Positions 17,204-24,780 of a stretch of DNA of 62,187 nt are shown piece after piece; the stretch's first letter is position 1, and each line of letters starts with the position of its first letter. The stretch covers positions 1 to 62,187 of the forward strand of contig CAINFC010000265.1 in the NCBI GenBank assembly GCA_903847975.1, written 5' to 3'. The notes beneath the pieces were generated by a model. It was not told where the DNA came from, did not search any database, and saw only the letters and a program-made list of their open reading frames with translations. The position numbers were made by a program, and so were the translations under genes. Source of the DNA: an uncultured Acidobacteriota bacterium. GTDB lineage: Bacteria; Acidobacteriota; UBA6911; CAINFC01.

Positions 17204-18436
17204 ATGAAATCGACCTGCACGCGACGCAATTTTCTCGGGGCCGGCCTGGCGTTTCCCGCCACAGGAATGCCCTCGCTCATGAATACCACCCACGACGCCG
17301 GACCCGAGGCTCCGAAGGCCGAAGTCCCCCGGCTGACCTACCGTACCCTTGGCAAGACCGGCTTGAAAGTGACGCCGCTGGCCTTCGGCTGCATGACCAC
17401 TTCGGACCCATCGGTCATCGAGCGTGCCGCCGATTACGGCATTAACCACTTCGATACGGCCCGCATTTATCAGAACGGGAACAACGAGAGAATGGTCGGC
17501 GTGGCTCTTAAGAAAGTCCGTTCCAAGGTGATCATTTCGAGCAAAAGCGGCGCCAAGACCAGGCAGGAAGTGCTGGCCGACCTCGATACCAGCCTCCGCG
17601 AGCTGGATACCGATTACCTGGACATCTGGTACCTGCACATGAAGAATGAACCGGAGCACGTCACGGAAGAGCTCCTGGAAGCCCAGCGCATCGCCAAGAA
17701 GAGCGGCAAGATCCGCTTTGCCGGGGTAAGTACCCATTTCAATATGGACAAGATCCTGGCCCACCTGGTCAAACTCGGACAGACCGATGTGGCCCTGACT
17801 ACCTATAATTTCGCCATGCGCTCGGTGGATGCCGCCGCCAACACCAATCAGGAAGCGCCGAAGACGGATATGACCGAGGCCATCCGCGCCGCACGCCAGG
17901 CCGGACTGGGCATCGTGGCCATGAAGCTGCTGGCCGGTGGAGTGACCCGCGTACAGCGCGGAGACCGGCTCTACGGGGCCAATCCGCAGTCGCTGAGCAA
18001 GCATCTCAGCCAGGAGGGAGTACCCCTGGCGGCCATCAAATGGGCGCTGAAAAACAAGTCGGTGGATACCGCCATCGTCTGCATGACCAACCACGACCAG
18101 TTCGAGGAAAACATTCGGGCCATGGCCGAACCCTTCACCGACAAGGATGAAAAGCTCCTGACCGCCCAGCTGGCATCGATCAGCCCGTCCTACTGCCGCA
18201 TGTGCGGGAGCTGCGGAGGAAGCTGCGAAAAGGGAATCCCGGTGCCGGATGTTCTTCGCTATCTCACTTATGCCGAAGGATACGGACAGTTCGCCCTGGC
18301 CCGCGAGCGCTACCTGGAAATGCCGCAGGAAGTGCGCGACATACGCTGCACGGACTGCTCCTCCTGCTCCTTCCGCTGCGCGCACGGCGTCACGGTGCGC
18401 CGGCGCATGATGGATGCCCAGGAATCCCTGGCCTGA
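17204..18436 (+). CDS. Tat-exported aldo/keto reductase with C-terminal Fe-S domain
   Basis: A 410-residue protein with a twin-arginine signal (RRNFLGAGLAF at the N terminus), an aldo/keto reductase TIM barrel (about 45-310) and a cysteine-rich C-terminal region. The tail contains CRMCGSCGGSC and, 40 residues later, CTDCSSCSFRC, the pattern of a ferredoxin-like domain binding [4Fe-4S] clusters. Export by Tat fits a protein folded with its cofactor before transport. Substrate is unknown; related proteins are common in Acidobacteriota and Planctomycetota next to sugar-oxidising genes. It leads a three-gene operon, with the MOSC gene 18 bp downstream. Confidence 0.88.
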   Translation: MKSTCTRRNFLGAGLAFPATGMPSLMNTTHDAGPEAPKAEVPRLTYRTLGKTGLKVTPLAFGCMTTSDPSVIERAADYGINHFDTARIYQNGNNERMVGVALKKVRSKVIISSKSGAKTRQEVLADLDTSLRELDTDYLDIWYLHMKNEPEHVTEELLEAQRIAKKSGKIRFAGVSTHFNMDKILAHLVKLGQTDVALTTYNFAMRSVDAAANTNQEAPKTDMTEAIRAARQAGLGIVAMKLLAGGVTRVQRGDRLYGANPQSLSKHLSQEGVPLAAIKWALKNKSVDTAIVCMTNHDQFEENIRAMAEPFTDKDEKLLTAQLASISPSYCRMCGSCGGSCEKGIPVPDVLRYLTYAEGYGQFALARERYLEMPQEVRDIRCTDCSSCSFRCAHGVTVRRRMMDAQESLA

Positions 18437-18454
18437 CGCCGCGGGTTTGCGACG

Positions 18455-19159
18455 ATGACCGGAAAAATAGTATCGGTGCAGGTCGGCATGCCGCAGAAGC
18501 TGGGCGGTGCCGACGGCGCCGGAAACACCCTCGCTCCCTGGGAAAGCGGTATTTATAAAAGCGCCGTGGCCGGACCGGTGCGGGCCGGGAAGACCGGTCT
18601 CGCCGGTGACGGCCAGGCCTTTGAGGAGCACGGCGGGCCCGACAAGGCGGTGTTTGCCTTCGCGGTTGAGAATCTGGAACACTGGGCGCGGGAACTGGCT
18701 CTCGGGGCGGTCGTTCACGGCGCGCAGGGAGAAAACCTGACTACCTCCGGATTGCTGGAGAGCAGCGTCTGCATCGGGGATATTTTTACTGCGGGGGAAG
18801 TCCGGCTGCAGGTTACCCAGCCGAGGCAGCCCTGCTGGAAGATTGCCCGGAGGAACGACAACCGCCGGGAGCTCCCGGCGCTTATGGAGAAGACCGGTCG
18901 CTCCGGATGGTACTTCCGCGTGGTCGTCGAGGGGTACCTGGAAGCGGGGATGGACCTGATCCTGGCCGAGCGCCCGGCCCCATCGTGGAGCGTGGAGCGG
19001 GCGTTCCTGACTCTCCGCGATCTGCCGGCGACGGCCGCCGCCGCCCGGGAGCTGATGCAAGTTCCCGCACTGAGCCAAAGATGGAAGGAAAGCCTGCGGC
19101 GCGGCCTGGAGCAGGGTCAGGCCGGCGATCCGGCGCACCGTCTTTACGACACGCCGTAG
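18455..19159 (+). CDS. MOSC domain protein (YiiM-like)
   Basis: A 234-residue MOSC protein of the YiiM type. The core runs from about residue 30 to 165 and includes HGGPDKAVFAF, GENLTTSGL and the conserved cysteine of QPRQPCWKI. MOSC proteins handle molybdenum-cofactor sulfur chemistry; YiiM relatives reduce N-hydroxylated bases such as 6-N-hydroxylaminopurine. No signal peptide is visible, so it is cytoplasmic. It starts 18 bp after the aldo/keto reductase stop with no strong ribosome site. The C-terminal 60 residues are helical and match the YiiM 3-alpha region. The link with the reductase is suggestive only. Confidence 0.85.
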   Translation: MTGKIVSVQVGMPQKLGGADGAGNTLAPWESGIYKSAVAGPVRAGKTGLAGDGQAFEEHGGPDKAVFAFAVENLEHWARELALGAVVHGAQGENLTTSGLLESSVCIGDIFTAGEVRLQVTQPRQPCWKIARRNDNRRELPALMEKTGRSGWYFRVVVEGYLEAGMDLILAERPAPSWSVERAFLTLRDLPATAAAARELMQVPALSQRWKESLRRGLEQGQAGDPAHRLYDTP

Positions 19160-19161
19160 CC

Positions 19162-19170
19162 GGGGAAGGG
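19162..19170 (+). promoter_or_regulatory. Ribosome binding site fixing a TTG start
   Basis: The purine block GGGGAAGGG ends eight bases before the TTG at 19178, and no ATG or GTG lies at that distance. It therefore decides the start of the nucleotide kinase. Confidence 0.55.
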
Positions 19171-19177
19171 CCGCGGC

Positions 19178-19840
19178 TTGGTTGTCGATCCCGGACAAAG
19201 CTGCGGCCTGCCCGCGTGTTACGACGCCCTGCTGCTGGTCGGTCCGACCGGATCCGGAAAATCCCCGCTGGGCGAACTTCTCGAGGAGCGGGGCCTGCGC
19301 GGCCGCCGCTGCCACCACTTCGATTTCGGGGCCCGGCTGCGTGAAGCGGCACGGACAGCCCCGGCCGAATTCCGGGAAGAGGAAATCGGTTTTATCCGGG
19401 AGGTCCTGGACAAGGGCCTGCTTCTGGAAAATGAAACCTTCGGGCTGGCGCTGCGGATTCTGGAGCGCTTCGCCCGGCAGCGGAATTTCCAGGGGGCGGA
19501 CCTGCTGATCCTGAACGGCCTGCCCCGCCATGCGGGACAGGCCGCAGCGCTCGAGGGGGTGGTTCGAATCCGGGCCATCCTGGAGCTGCACTGCGATGCG
19601 TCCACGGTGGCCGAGCGGCTGAAACGCAACACCGGCGGGGACCGCGCGGGAAGGGCGGACGACGGGCCGCCGCTGGTGGAAAGGAAGCTGCAAGTTTACG
19701 CCGGGCGCACCCTCCCGCTTCTGGACTACTACCGCCGGAAAGGGGTGCCGGTCCATTCCTTCGAAGTATCCGCCGGTACGCAGGCGGACGAAATCCTGCC
19801 GCTGCTTCCCGCCTTCGGATCCTTGCCAGGAAATCCGTAA
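19178..19840 (+). CDS. Adenylate-kinase-like nucleoside monophosphate kinase
   Basis: A 220-residue P-loop kinase. The Walker A motif GPTGSGKS lies near residues 24-31 and the NMP-binding signature LNGLPRHAGQA near 110-120, which corresponds to LDGFPR..QA of adenylate kinase. Sequence between them differs from housekeeping adenylate kinase: the loop reads GKSPLGELL rather than GKGTQA, and the lid is short. It is probably a specialised NMP kinase rather than the essential Adk; the substrate is uncertain. The start is TTG, supported by the upstream purine block. It is third in the operon, 18 bp after the MOSC gene. Confidence 0.75.
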   Translation: MVVDPGQSCGLPACYDALLLVGPTGSGKSPLGELLEERGLRGRRCHHFDFGARLREAARTAPAEFREEEIGFIREVLDKGLLLENETFGLALRILERFARQRNFQGADLLILNGLPRHAGQAAALEGVVRIRAILELHCDASTVAERLKRNTGGDRAGRADDGPPLVERKLQVYAGRTLPLLDYYRRKGVPVHSFEVSAGTQADEILPLLPAFGSLPGNP

Positions 19841-19863
19841 ATCCCTCTGCTTTTCGGATTTTC

Positions 19864-19892
19864 TTGTGTACATTGGAGCTTCACTGTAAAAT
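19864..19892 (+). promoter_or_regulatory. Promoter TTGTGT-N17-TAAAAT, TonB receptor
   Basis: -35 TTGTGT (19864-19869), 17-bp spacer, -10 TAAAAT (19887-19892). The predicted start near 19899 gives a leader of about 55 bases with an AGGAGGC ribosome site at 19939-19945. Confidence 0.6.
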
Positions 19893-19953
19893 CTGCGTGA
19901 TGTTTTTCCCATGTATGTGCAACTTCTTTTCATCTATCAGGAGGCTAACGCCC

Positions 19954-22900
19954 ATGGCTCGTCGAAAATGGATGCAACGATTATGCGCTTTTCCTGTTTT
20001 TTTACTCCTTCTTAACTTTTCTGTACAATCCTCCTCCGCCCAGGTCCTTTACGGGTCCGTCGTGGGAACCGTAGAGGATCCTTCCGGCGCGGTCATCCCG
20101 GGGGCCACCATCGCTTTGACCAACACCGAAACCGGTGCGGCGCGCGAAGTGGTCGCCGACGACCAGGGCCGCTACACGGCGGTGAACATGCCGGCCGGCA
20201 ATTATAACCTTGTGGTAACGGCCCCCGGATTCCGGACCACGACCCGGTCGGGCGTAACGGTGACCATCAACAACACGACACGCGTCAACATGCGCCTGGA
20301 GGTCGGCCAGATCAGCGAGCAGGTCACCGTTTCGGGATCTCTGGCCACGCTGCAGACGGACCGGGCCGACACGCGAACGGAAATCAATTCCAAGGCCGTG
20401 GTCGAGCTTCCGCTCTCTGCGTACCGCAACTATCAGACGCTGATCAACCTGGTACCCGGCGCGACACCGGCGGCGGAGCAGAATTCCATGGGCGCCTCTC
20501 CGCAGCGCGCCCTGACCACCAACGTCAACGGCACCAACCGCAACAACAACAACACCCGGGTAGACGGATCGATCAACGTTTACATCTGGCTTCCTCACCA
20601 CACGCTGTACGTTCCGCCGGTGGAATCGATCGAGACGGTCAATGTTTCCACCTCCTCCTTCGATGCCGAGCAGGGCATGGCCGGCGGTGCGGCGGTGACC
20701 GTGGCCACCCGATCCGGCACCAACGACATTCACGGAGTCGGCTTCTGGTATCACGATAACCAGCACCTGTACGCGCGACCCTATTTTTACAAGCAGAGCG
20801 AAGTAAAGCCCAGGCTCAACAAATCGATCACCAACATTCCCGGGGGCACGATCGGCGGCCCGATCATCAAAAACAAGCTGTTTTACTTCTTCAGCTTCGA
20901 GAGGAACTGGCTGCGACAGAACACCTTCACCAACACCAGCGTTCCTCCAGCCAACATCCGCACCGGCGATTTTTCCGCCTATACCGGCCTGGGAACCATT
21001 TACGACCCGCTGACCGGGGATGCCAACGGGAACGGACGCATCGCCTTTCCCAACAACAAAATCCCATCCAACCGGCTTTCCGCGATCTGGCAGCAGATCC
21101 AATCGCTCTGCCCGCTGCCCAATCAGACGGCGGCCGACACCTGGGGACTGACCAACAACTATTTCGCTTCGGCAGCCACCGGGATGACTCGCGACAATTA
21201 CGATGTCAAGATCAACTACAATGTCACCCAGAAGCTGATGGTCTGGGGCAAGTATTCCGACATGGTGGCCAACGTTTTCGGCGAAGGCGCCCTTGGCACA
21301 CTGGTGGGACCGGCGCTGGGGCAGAACGGCAAAGCCGATGTCCGGATCAAAATCCCGACCTTCGGATTCAACCTCACCCAGTCGCCTACTTTCATCGTCG
21401 ATGGAGTCTTCGGACATACCCGCTTCAAGAACGTGGCCCTCGGTCCGGACTACGGAAAGAACTGGGGTTCCGAAGTATGGAAGATCCCGGGGACCAACGG
21501 AGGCAGCGCCTTTGCCGGCGACATCCGCTATTCCGGCATGCCGCTGATTTCCAACGGTTTTGCCAGCTGGGGGAACAACTCTGCCTCCAATCCGAACTTC
21601 TATAACGACCGCAGCTACACTTTCACCAACAACTACACCAAGCTCTTCGGGGCCCACGAACTGCGCTGGGGGATCGATATCCTGCACCACGGCATGAACC
21701 ACTGGCAGCCGGAAACGGCCAACCCGCGCGGATCCCTGAGCGCCGGCGGACAGGCCACCGTGCTGAACGGGCAGGTGGTCCGTGCCATACACACCTATGC
21801 CGCCGGACTGCTGGATATTCTGGGAAGCGCCAACAAGTCGGTGCAATTCCTGCAGATGACCACCCGCGAATGGCAGGAGGGTTTCTATTTTCGCGACCGC
21901 TGGCAGGTCAACCGCAAACTGACGATTAACCTGGGTGCCCGATGGGAATACTACCCGTTGATGAGCCGCGAAGGTCGTGGCCTGGAGCGCTGGGACCCGG
22001 TCACCAACACCGTCACCATGGGCGGAGTCGGCAACATTCCGAAAAACAACGGCATGACCACCTCCAAGAAGCTGATCGCCCCGAGAATCGGCATTGCCTA
22101 CCGCTGGAAGGAAAATACCGTAATCCGGGCCGGATACGGAGTTACCTTCAACCCGATGGTTCTCTCCCGGCCTTTGAAAGGAATTTACCCGGCTACCATC
22201 ACCAGCCAATGGGTCGCCCCCACCACCTATGGATTCTACGGCACCTTCACCAAGGGAATTCCCGATGTTGCCACTCCGGACATTAAGACCGGTACGTTGA
22301 CACTGCCTCCTACGGTGGATATGGGCTTGCGCAGCCCGGAGGCCGGCCTGATTAAGCGCGGGTACATCCAGAGCTGGAATTTTACGGTGGAGAGGCAACT
22401 TCCCGCCGATCTTCTGCTTTCGGTCGGCTATGTGGGCAACCAGACCGTACGCCAGTTTGTGGATCGCGACATCAATGCCGCGACCTATTTCGGCGGCGGC
22501 ACCAGCTCCCGCCCGCTGGCAGCCACGCAGGGCCGCCTTATCACCGCCTACATGTGGAATGGCTGGGCCAACGGCAACTACCATTCCCTGCAGGCCGCCA
22601 TCAACAAAAACCTTTCCAAGGGTCTTTTCCTGAAGGGTGCCTACACCTGGTCCAAGACCATCAACATGTCGGACGAGGACGGATGGGCGCAGCTCCCTCT
22701 CACCGAGATGCCTTCCGCCCTGGACCGCAATCGCGCCGTAGCCGGGTTTGACCGCCCCCACATGTTCGTACTGAGCTGGGTATACGATTTACCTTTCAGC
22801 AAAGGACAGCCGCTGGAGGTATCCGGCTTTGCGGCAAAAATCCTGGGCGGCTGGCGGCTGAACGGAATCTACTCGGCATATTCCGGCACGCCCTTTACGG

Positions 22901-23349
22901 TTAGTGCCGCAACCACTTCCCTCAATACGCCGGGATCCTCCCAGACGGCCGACCTGATCGGAACCATCACCCAGATGGGCGACGTAGGCCCGGGAACCCA
23001 GTTTTATGCCGTAGAGGCTTTCCGCGACCCGAACTTCCAGAGGCCATCGAACGTGTACCGGTTCGGAACCATGGGGCGCAATGCCCTGCGCGGCCCCGGC
23101 TTTCAGAAAGCCGACCTGGCCCTGTTCCGGGATTTCAAGATCACCGAGCGCATGGTGCTGCAGTTCAAAGCGGAAGCCTTCAACTTCACCAACACGCCGC
23201 GCTTTAATAATCCTTCGGCCAACGTCAGCAGCATGACGGTCAATCCGACCACCGGTGCCATCACCAACGTGGGCGGCTTCATGGCCATCACCAGTGCGTT
23301 TGACGGCAGCGAGCGCAGGTTCCGCTTCGGCATGCGCCTGAGCTTCTGA
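19954..23349 (+). CDS. TonB-dependent outer-membrane receptor, Oar-like, with carboxypeptidase-regulatory domain
   Basis: A 1131-residue outer-membrane transporter. It has a signal peptide (1-30), a carboxypeptidase-regulatory-like beta-sandwich (about 33-115, containing GTVEDPSGAVIPGATIALTN), a plug domain (about 120-250) and a long beta barrel ending in an aromatic residue (RRFRFGMRLSF), as outer-membrane insertion requires. This architecture is expanded in Acidobacteriota, where it is thought to import oligosaccharides or peptides with TonB energy. The ATG at 19954 follows an AGGAGGC site; upstream in-frame starts precede the promoter. It is monocistronic, with its own promoter and a GC-rich hairpin after the stop. 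No SusD partner gene is adjacent. Confidence 0.93.
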   Translation: MARRKWMQRLCAFPVFLLLLNFSVQSSSAQVLYGSVVGTVEDPSGAVIPGATIALTNTETGAAREVVADDQGRYTAVNMPAGNYNLVVTAPGFRTTTRSGVTVTINNTTRVNMRLEVGQISEQVTVSGSLATLQTDRADTRTEINSKAVVELPLSAYRNYQTLINLVPGATPAAEQNSMGASPQRALTTNVNGTNRNNNNTRVDGSINVYIWLPHHTLYVPPVESIETVNVSTSSFDAEQGMAGGAAVTVATRSGTNDIHGVGFWYHDNQHLYARPYFYKQSEVKPRLNKSITNIPGGTIGGPIIKNKLFYFFSFERNWLRQNTFTNTSVPPANIRTGDFSAYTGLGTIYDPLTGDANGNGRIAFPNNKIPSNRLSAIWQQIQSLCPLPNQTAADTWGLTNNYFASAATGMTRDNYDVKINYNVTQKLMVWGKYSDMVANVFGEGALGTLVGPALGQNGKADVRIKIPTFGFNLTQSPTFIVDGVFGHTRFKNVALGPDYGKNWGSEVWKIPGTNGGSAFAGDIRYSGMPLISNGFASWGNNSASNPNFYNDRSYTFTNNYTKLFGAHELRWGIDILHHGMNHWQPETANPRGSLSAGGQATVLNGQVVRAIHTYAAGLLDILGSANKSVQFLQMTTREWQEGFYFRDRWQVNRKLTINLGARWEYYPLMSREGRGLERWDPVTNTVTMGGVGNIPKNNGMTTSKKLIAPRIGIAYRWKENTVIRAGYGVTFNPMVLSRPLKGIYPATITSQWVAPTTYGFYGTFTKGIPDVATPDIKTGTLTLPPTVDMGLRSPEAGLIKRGYIQSWNFTVERQLPADLLLSVGYVGNQTVRQFVDRDINAATYFGGGTSSRPLAATQGRLITAYMWNGWANGNYHSLQAAINKNLSKGLFLKGAYTWSKTINMSDEDGWAQLPLTEMPSALDRNRAVAGFDRPHMFVLSWVYDLPFSKGQPLEVSGFAAKILGGWRLNGIYSAYSGTPFTVSAATTSLNTPGSSQTADLIGTITQMGDVGPGTQFYAVEAFRDPNFQRPSNVYRFGTMGRNALRGPGFQKADLALFRDFKITERMVLQFKAEAFNFTNTPRFNNPSANVSSMTVNPTTGAITNVGGFMAITSAFDGSERRFRFGMRLSF

Positions 23350-23363
23350 TACCTTCCTATTCT

Positions 23364-23391
23364 CCCGGGGGGAGGAACCGCTCCCCCCGGG
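23364..23391 (+). terminator. 11-bp GC hairpin after TonB receptor
   Basis: Perfect 11-bp inverted repeat CCCGGGGGGAG/CTCCCCCCGGG with a six-base loop, 15 bp after the stop codon. The following bases are C/T-rich without a clear T run. Probably a transcript end or a stabilising stem. Confidence 0.6.
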
Positions 23392-23496
23392 CTCTCTCCT
23401 CCCCAATATACAAAGCTGTAGCGGTCGGGGTGTTTTCCCTGGCCACCCGAAAACAATCTCACAAACGAAAGCCGTTTTGAGTACAGCCTTCAGGCT

Positions 23497-23606
23497 GCGC
23501 GCTGCGAGCAGGATTCCGCTTGGGCCACGCTAGCGGAAGCTTGCACTCCACGCAGATTTCGTTTGGGAGATGGTTGCCTGCCGATGTGGGACTTTTACCG
23601 CTTCCT
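23497..23606. repeat. Dispersed repeat family 2, copy A
   Basis: About 110 bp that align almost end to end with 32235-32345, by eye at about three-quarters identity. Shared blocks include GCTGCGAG, AAGCTTG.ACTCCA, CAGATTTCGTTT and GATGGTTGC. Both copies lie between genes; a fragment of the left end lies at about 279-304. Confidence 0.7.
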
Positions 23607-23633
23607 TACGATTGGAAGCCCTGAAAAAGAAGT

Positions 23634-24668
23634 TCATGCCGCTCCGACCGCCATCCCCAGGTGGCTCCGGGCATAGCGGATCGACCGGTCGATAAAATCC
23701 ATCTCCAGGGCTGCCCGGGCGTCCGGGGTCAACCCGGTGATGCGCGGCAGCGGAGCGGCGGATTTACGGGACCGGGCCGCGGCCATGGCGCGGGCCAGGA
23801 AGGAGCCGGAGCGCTCCGGGAAAGTGGCCCAGTACTTTTCGGTCAGGCAGGGAATCTGCAGGGGATCGCGGGTGATCATCTCCAGCGAAAAGAAGGTGGC
23901 CGGCTTGTGGCGGCGTATGGTGTTCACCACCTGGACCATGTCGAGCATCCCTTCTCCCAGGGGAACTTCACTCAGCAGCAGTCCTTCCGGGTATTCCCCG
24001 ACAGCCATGTCTTTGAGGTGGACGTTGAAGGTATAGGGGGCCAGCTTCTCCACCGTTTCCATCGGGTCGTCCAGCAGCGCCATATTGTTCCCGGTGTCCA
24101 GGGAGACGCCCAGGTATTCGCTGCTGTAACGCTTCAGCAGCTCCACCTGCTGGTCCACGAACCAGTCCTTGTGATTCTCGATGCCCAGGGGCATCCTGTG
24201 GCGCTCGACGATGGGCAGCGCGGTGGCGATCTGGCGGTGGAAGCCAACGACTGCCGTGTCCCACTCCTCCCGGCGCGAAAACAGTTCGTAGCGCCGGCCG
24301 AGCAGGCACACCACGCGCAGGGAGGTCGCCCCCGCTTCCTTGCTGACCTTGACGGCGTGCTCGAACACCGAAGGGTCCTCTCCCAGCTTCGGAAGGAACG
24401 TCTGGACCTCGACGTACATGTTGAGCTCCTCTTTCATCTGCCTTACCTTCCGGGCGTATTCAAAGCTGATGTCCACCAGGCCGCCGTGCGCTCCGGCGCC
24501 GCCCACTTGGGCGGCCAGTTCCATCAGGCGGTGAACCTGCAGGATCTGTTTGGGGGAGCTCCAGCGCTCCATGGCAAACGAATCGGAAGTAAAGCCCATC
24601 GAGGTGCGACGGGCGGGAAATGGTCGGGCGGCGCTGCGTGTGGAATCCTGCATGGGATTGCGGTTCAT
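23634..24668 (-). CDS. Sugar phosphate isomerase/epimerase-like TIM-barrel protein
   Basis: A 344-residue xylose-isomerase-like TIM barrel (AP_endonuc_2 fold). Strand-end motifs include the glutamate in LGIENHKDW, SLDTGNN, FNVHLKDM and SLEMITRDP, which supply acidic and histidine ligands for a divalent metal in this superfamily. It probably isomerises or epimerises a keto sugar or inositol derivative; the exact reaction cannot be assigned. ATG 24668 is preceded by GGAGA at good spacing and by a promoter, so the 24 extra upstream codons are not used. No signal peptide is visible. It is monocistronic. The inositol oxygenase 3 kb away makes an inositol or uronate role attractive but unproven. 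Confidence 0.75.
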   Translation of the reverse strand: MNRNPMQDSTRSAARPFPARRTSMGFTSDSFAMERWSSPKQILQVHRLMELAAQVGGAGAHGGLVDISFEYARKVRQMKEELNMYVEVQTFLPKLGEDPSVFEHAVKVSKEAGATSLRVVCLLGRRYELFSRREEWDTAVVGFHRQIATALPIVERHRMPLGIENHKDWFVDQQVELLKRYSSEYLGVSLDTGNNMALLDDPMETVEKLAPYTFNVHLKDMAVGEYPEGLLLSEVPLGEGMLDMVQVVNTIRRHKPATFFSLEMITRDPLQIPCLTEKYWATFPERSGSFLARAMAAARSRKSAAPLPRITGLTPDARAALEMDFIDRSIRYARSHLGMAVGAA

Positions 24669-24716
24669 CGGGTTCTTTCTCCGGAATGGTTTTCGGCTGT
24701 TGACATAGGCGGAAGA

Positions 24717-24745
24717 AGTATACGGCCTGCATGCGGCCATTGCAA
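24717..24745 (-). promoter_or_regulatory. Promoter TTGCAA-N17-TATACT, isomerase
   Basis: On the minus strand, -35 TTGCAA (24745-24740) and -10 TATACT (24722-24717) are 17 bp apart. The predicted start near 24710 leaves a leader of about 42 bases. Confidence 0.55.
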
Positions 24746-24780
24746 GATGGAATCGTCGTGGATACGCAAGGGGAGCCGGT

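Noticed and set aside
19561-19571. GGTTCGAATCC, a tRNA T-loop-like sequence
   Set aside because: It lies inside the nucleotide kinase reading frame, and no acceptor, D or anticodon stem can be built around it.
17177-19933. Open frame of 918 codons on the minus strand
   Set aside because: Antisense to the reductase, MOSC and kinase genes, with no recognisable domain.
20002-22761. Open frame of 919 codons on the minus strand
   Set aside because: Antisense shadow of the TonB receptor gene; the composition is rich in V, G and R without any motif.
24700-24705. Forward TTGACA upstream of the isomerase gene
   Set aside because: No -10 lies 16-19 bp downstream and no plus-strand gene follows.
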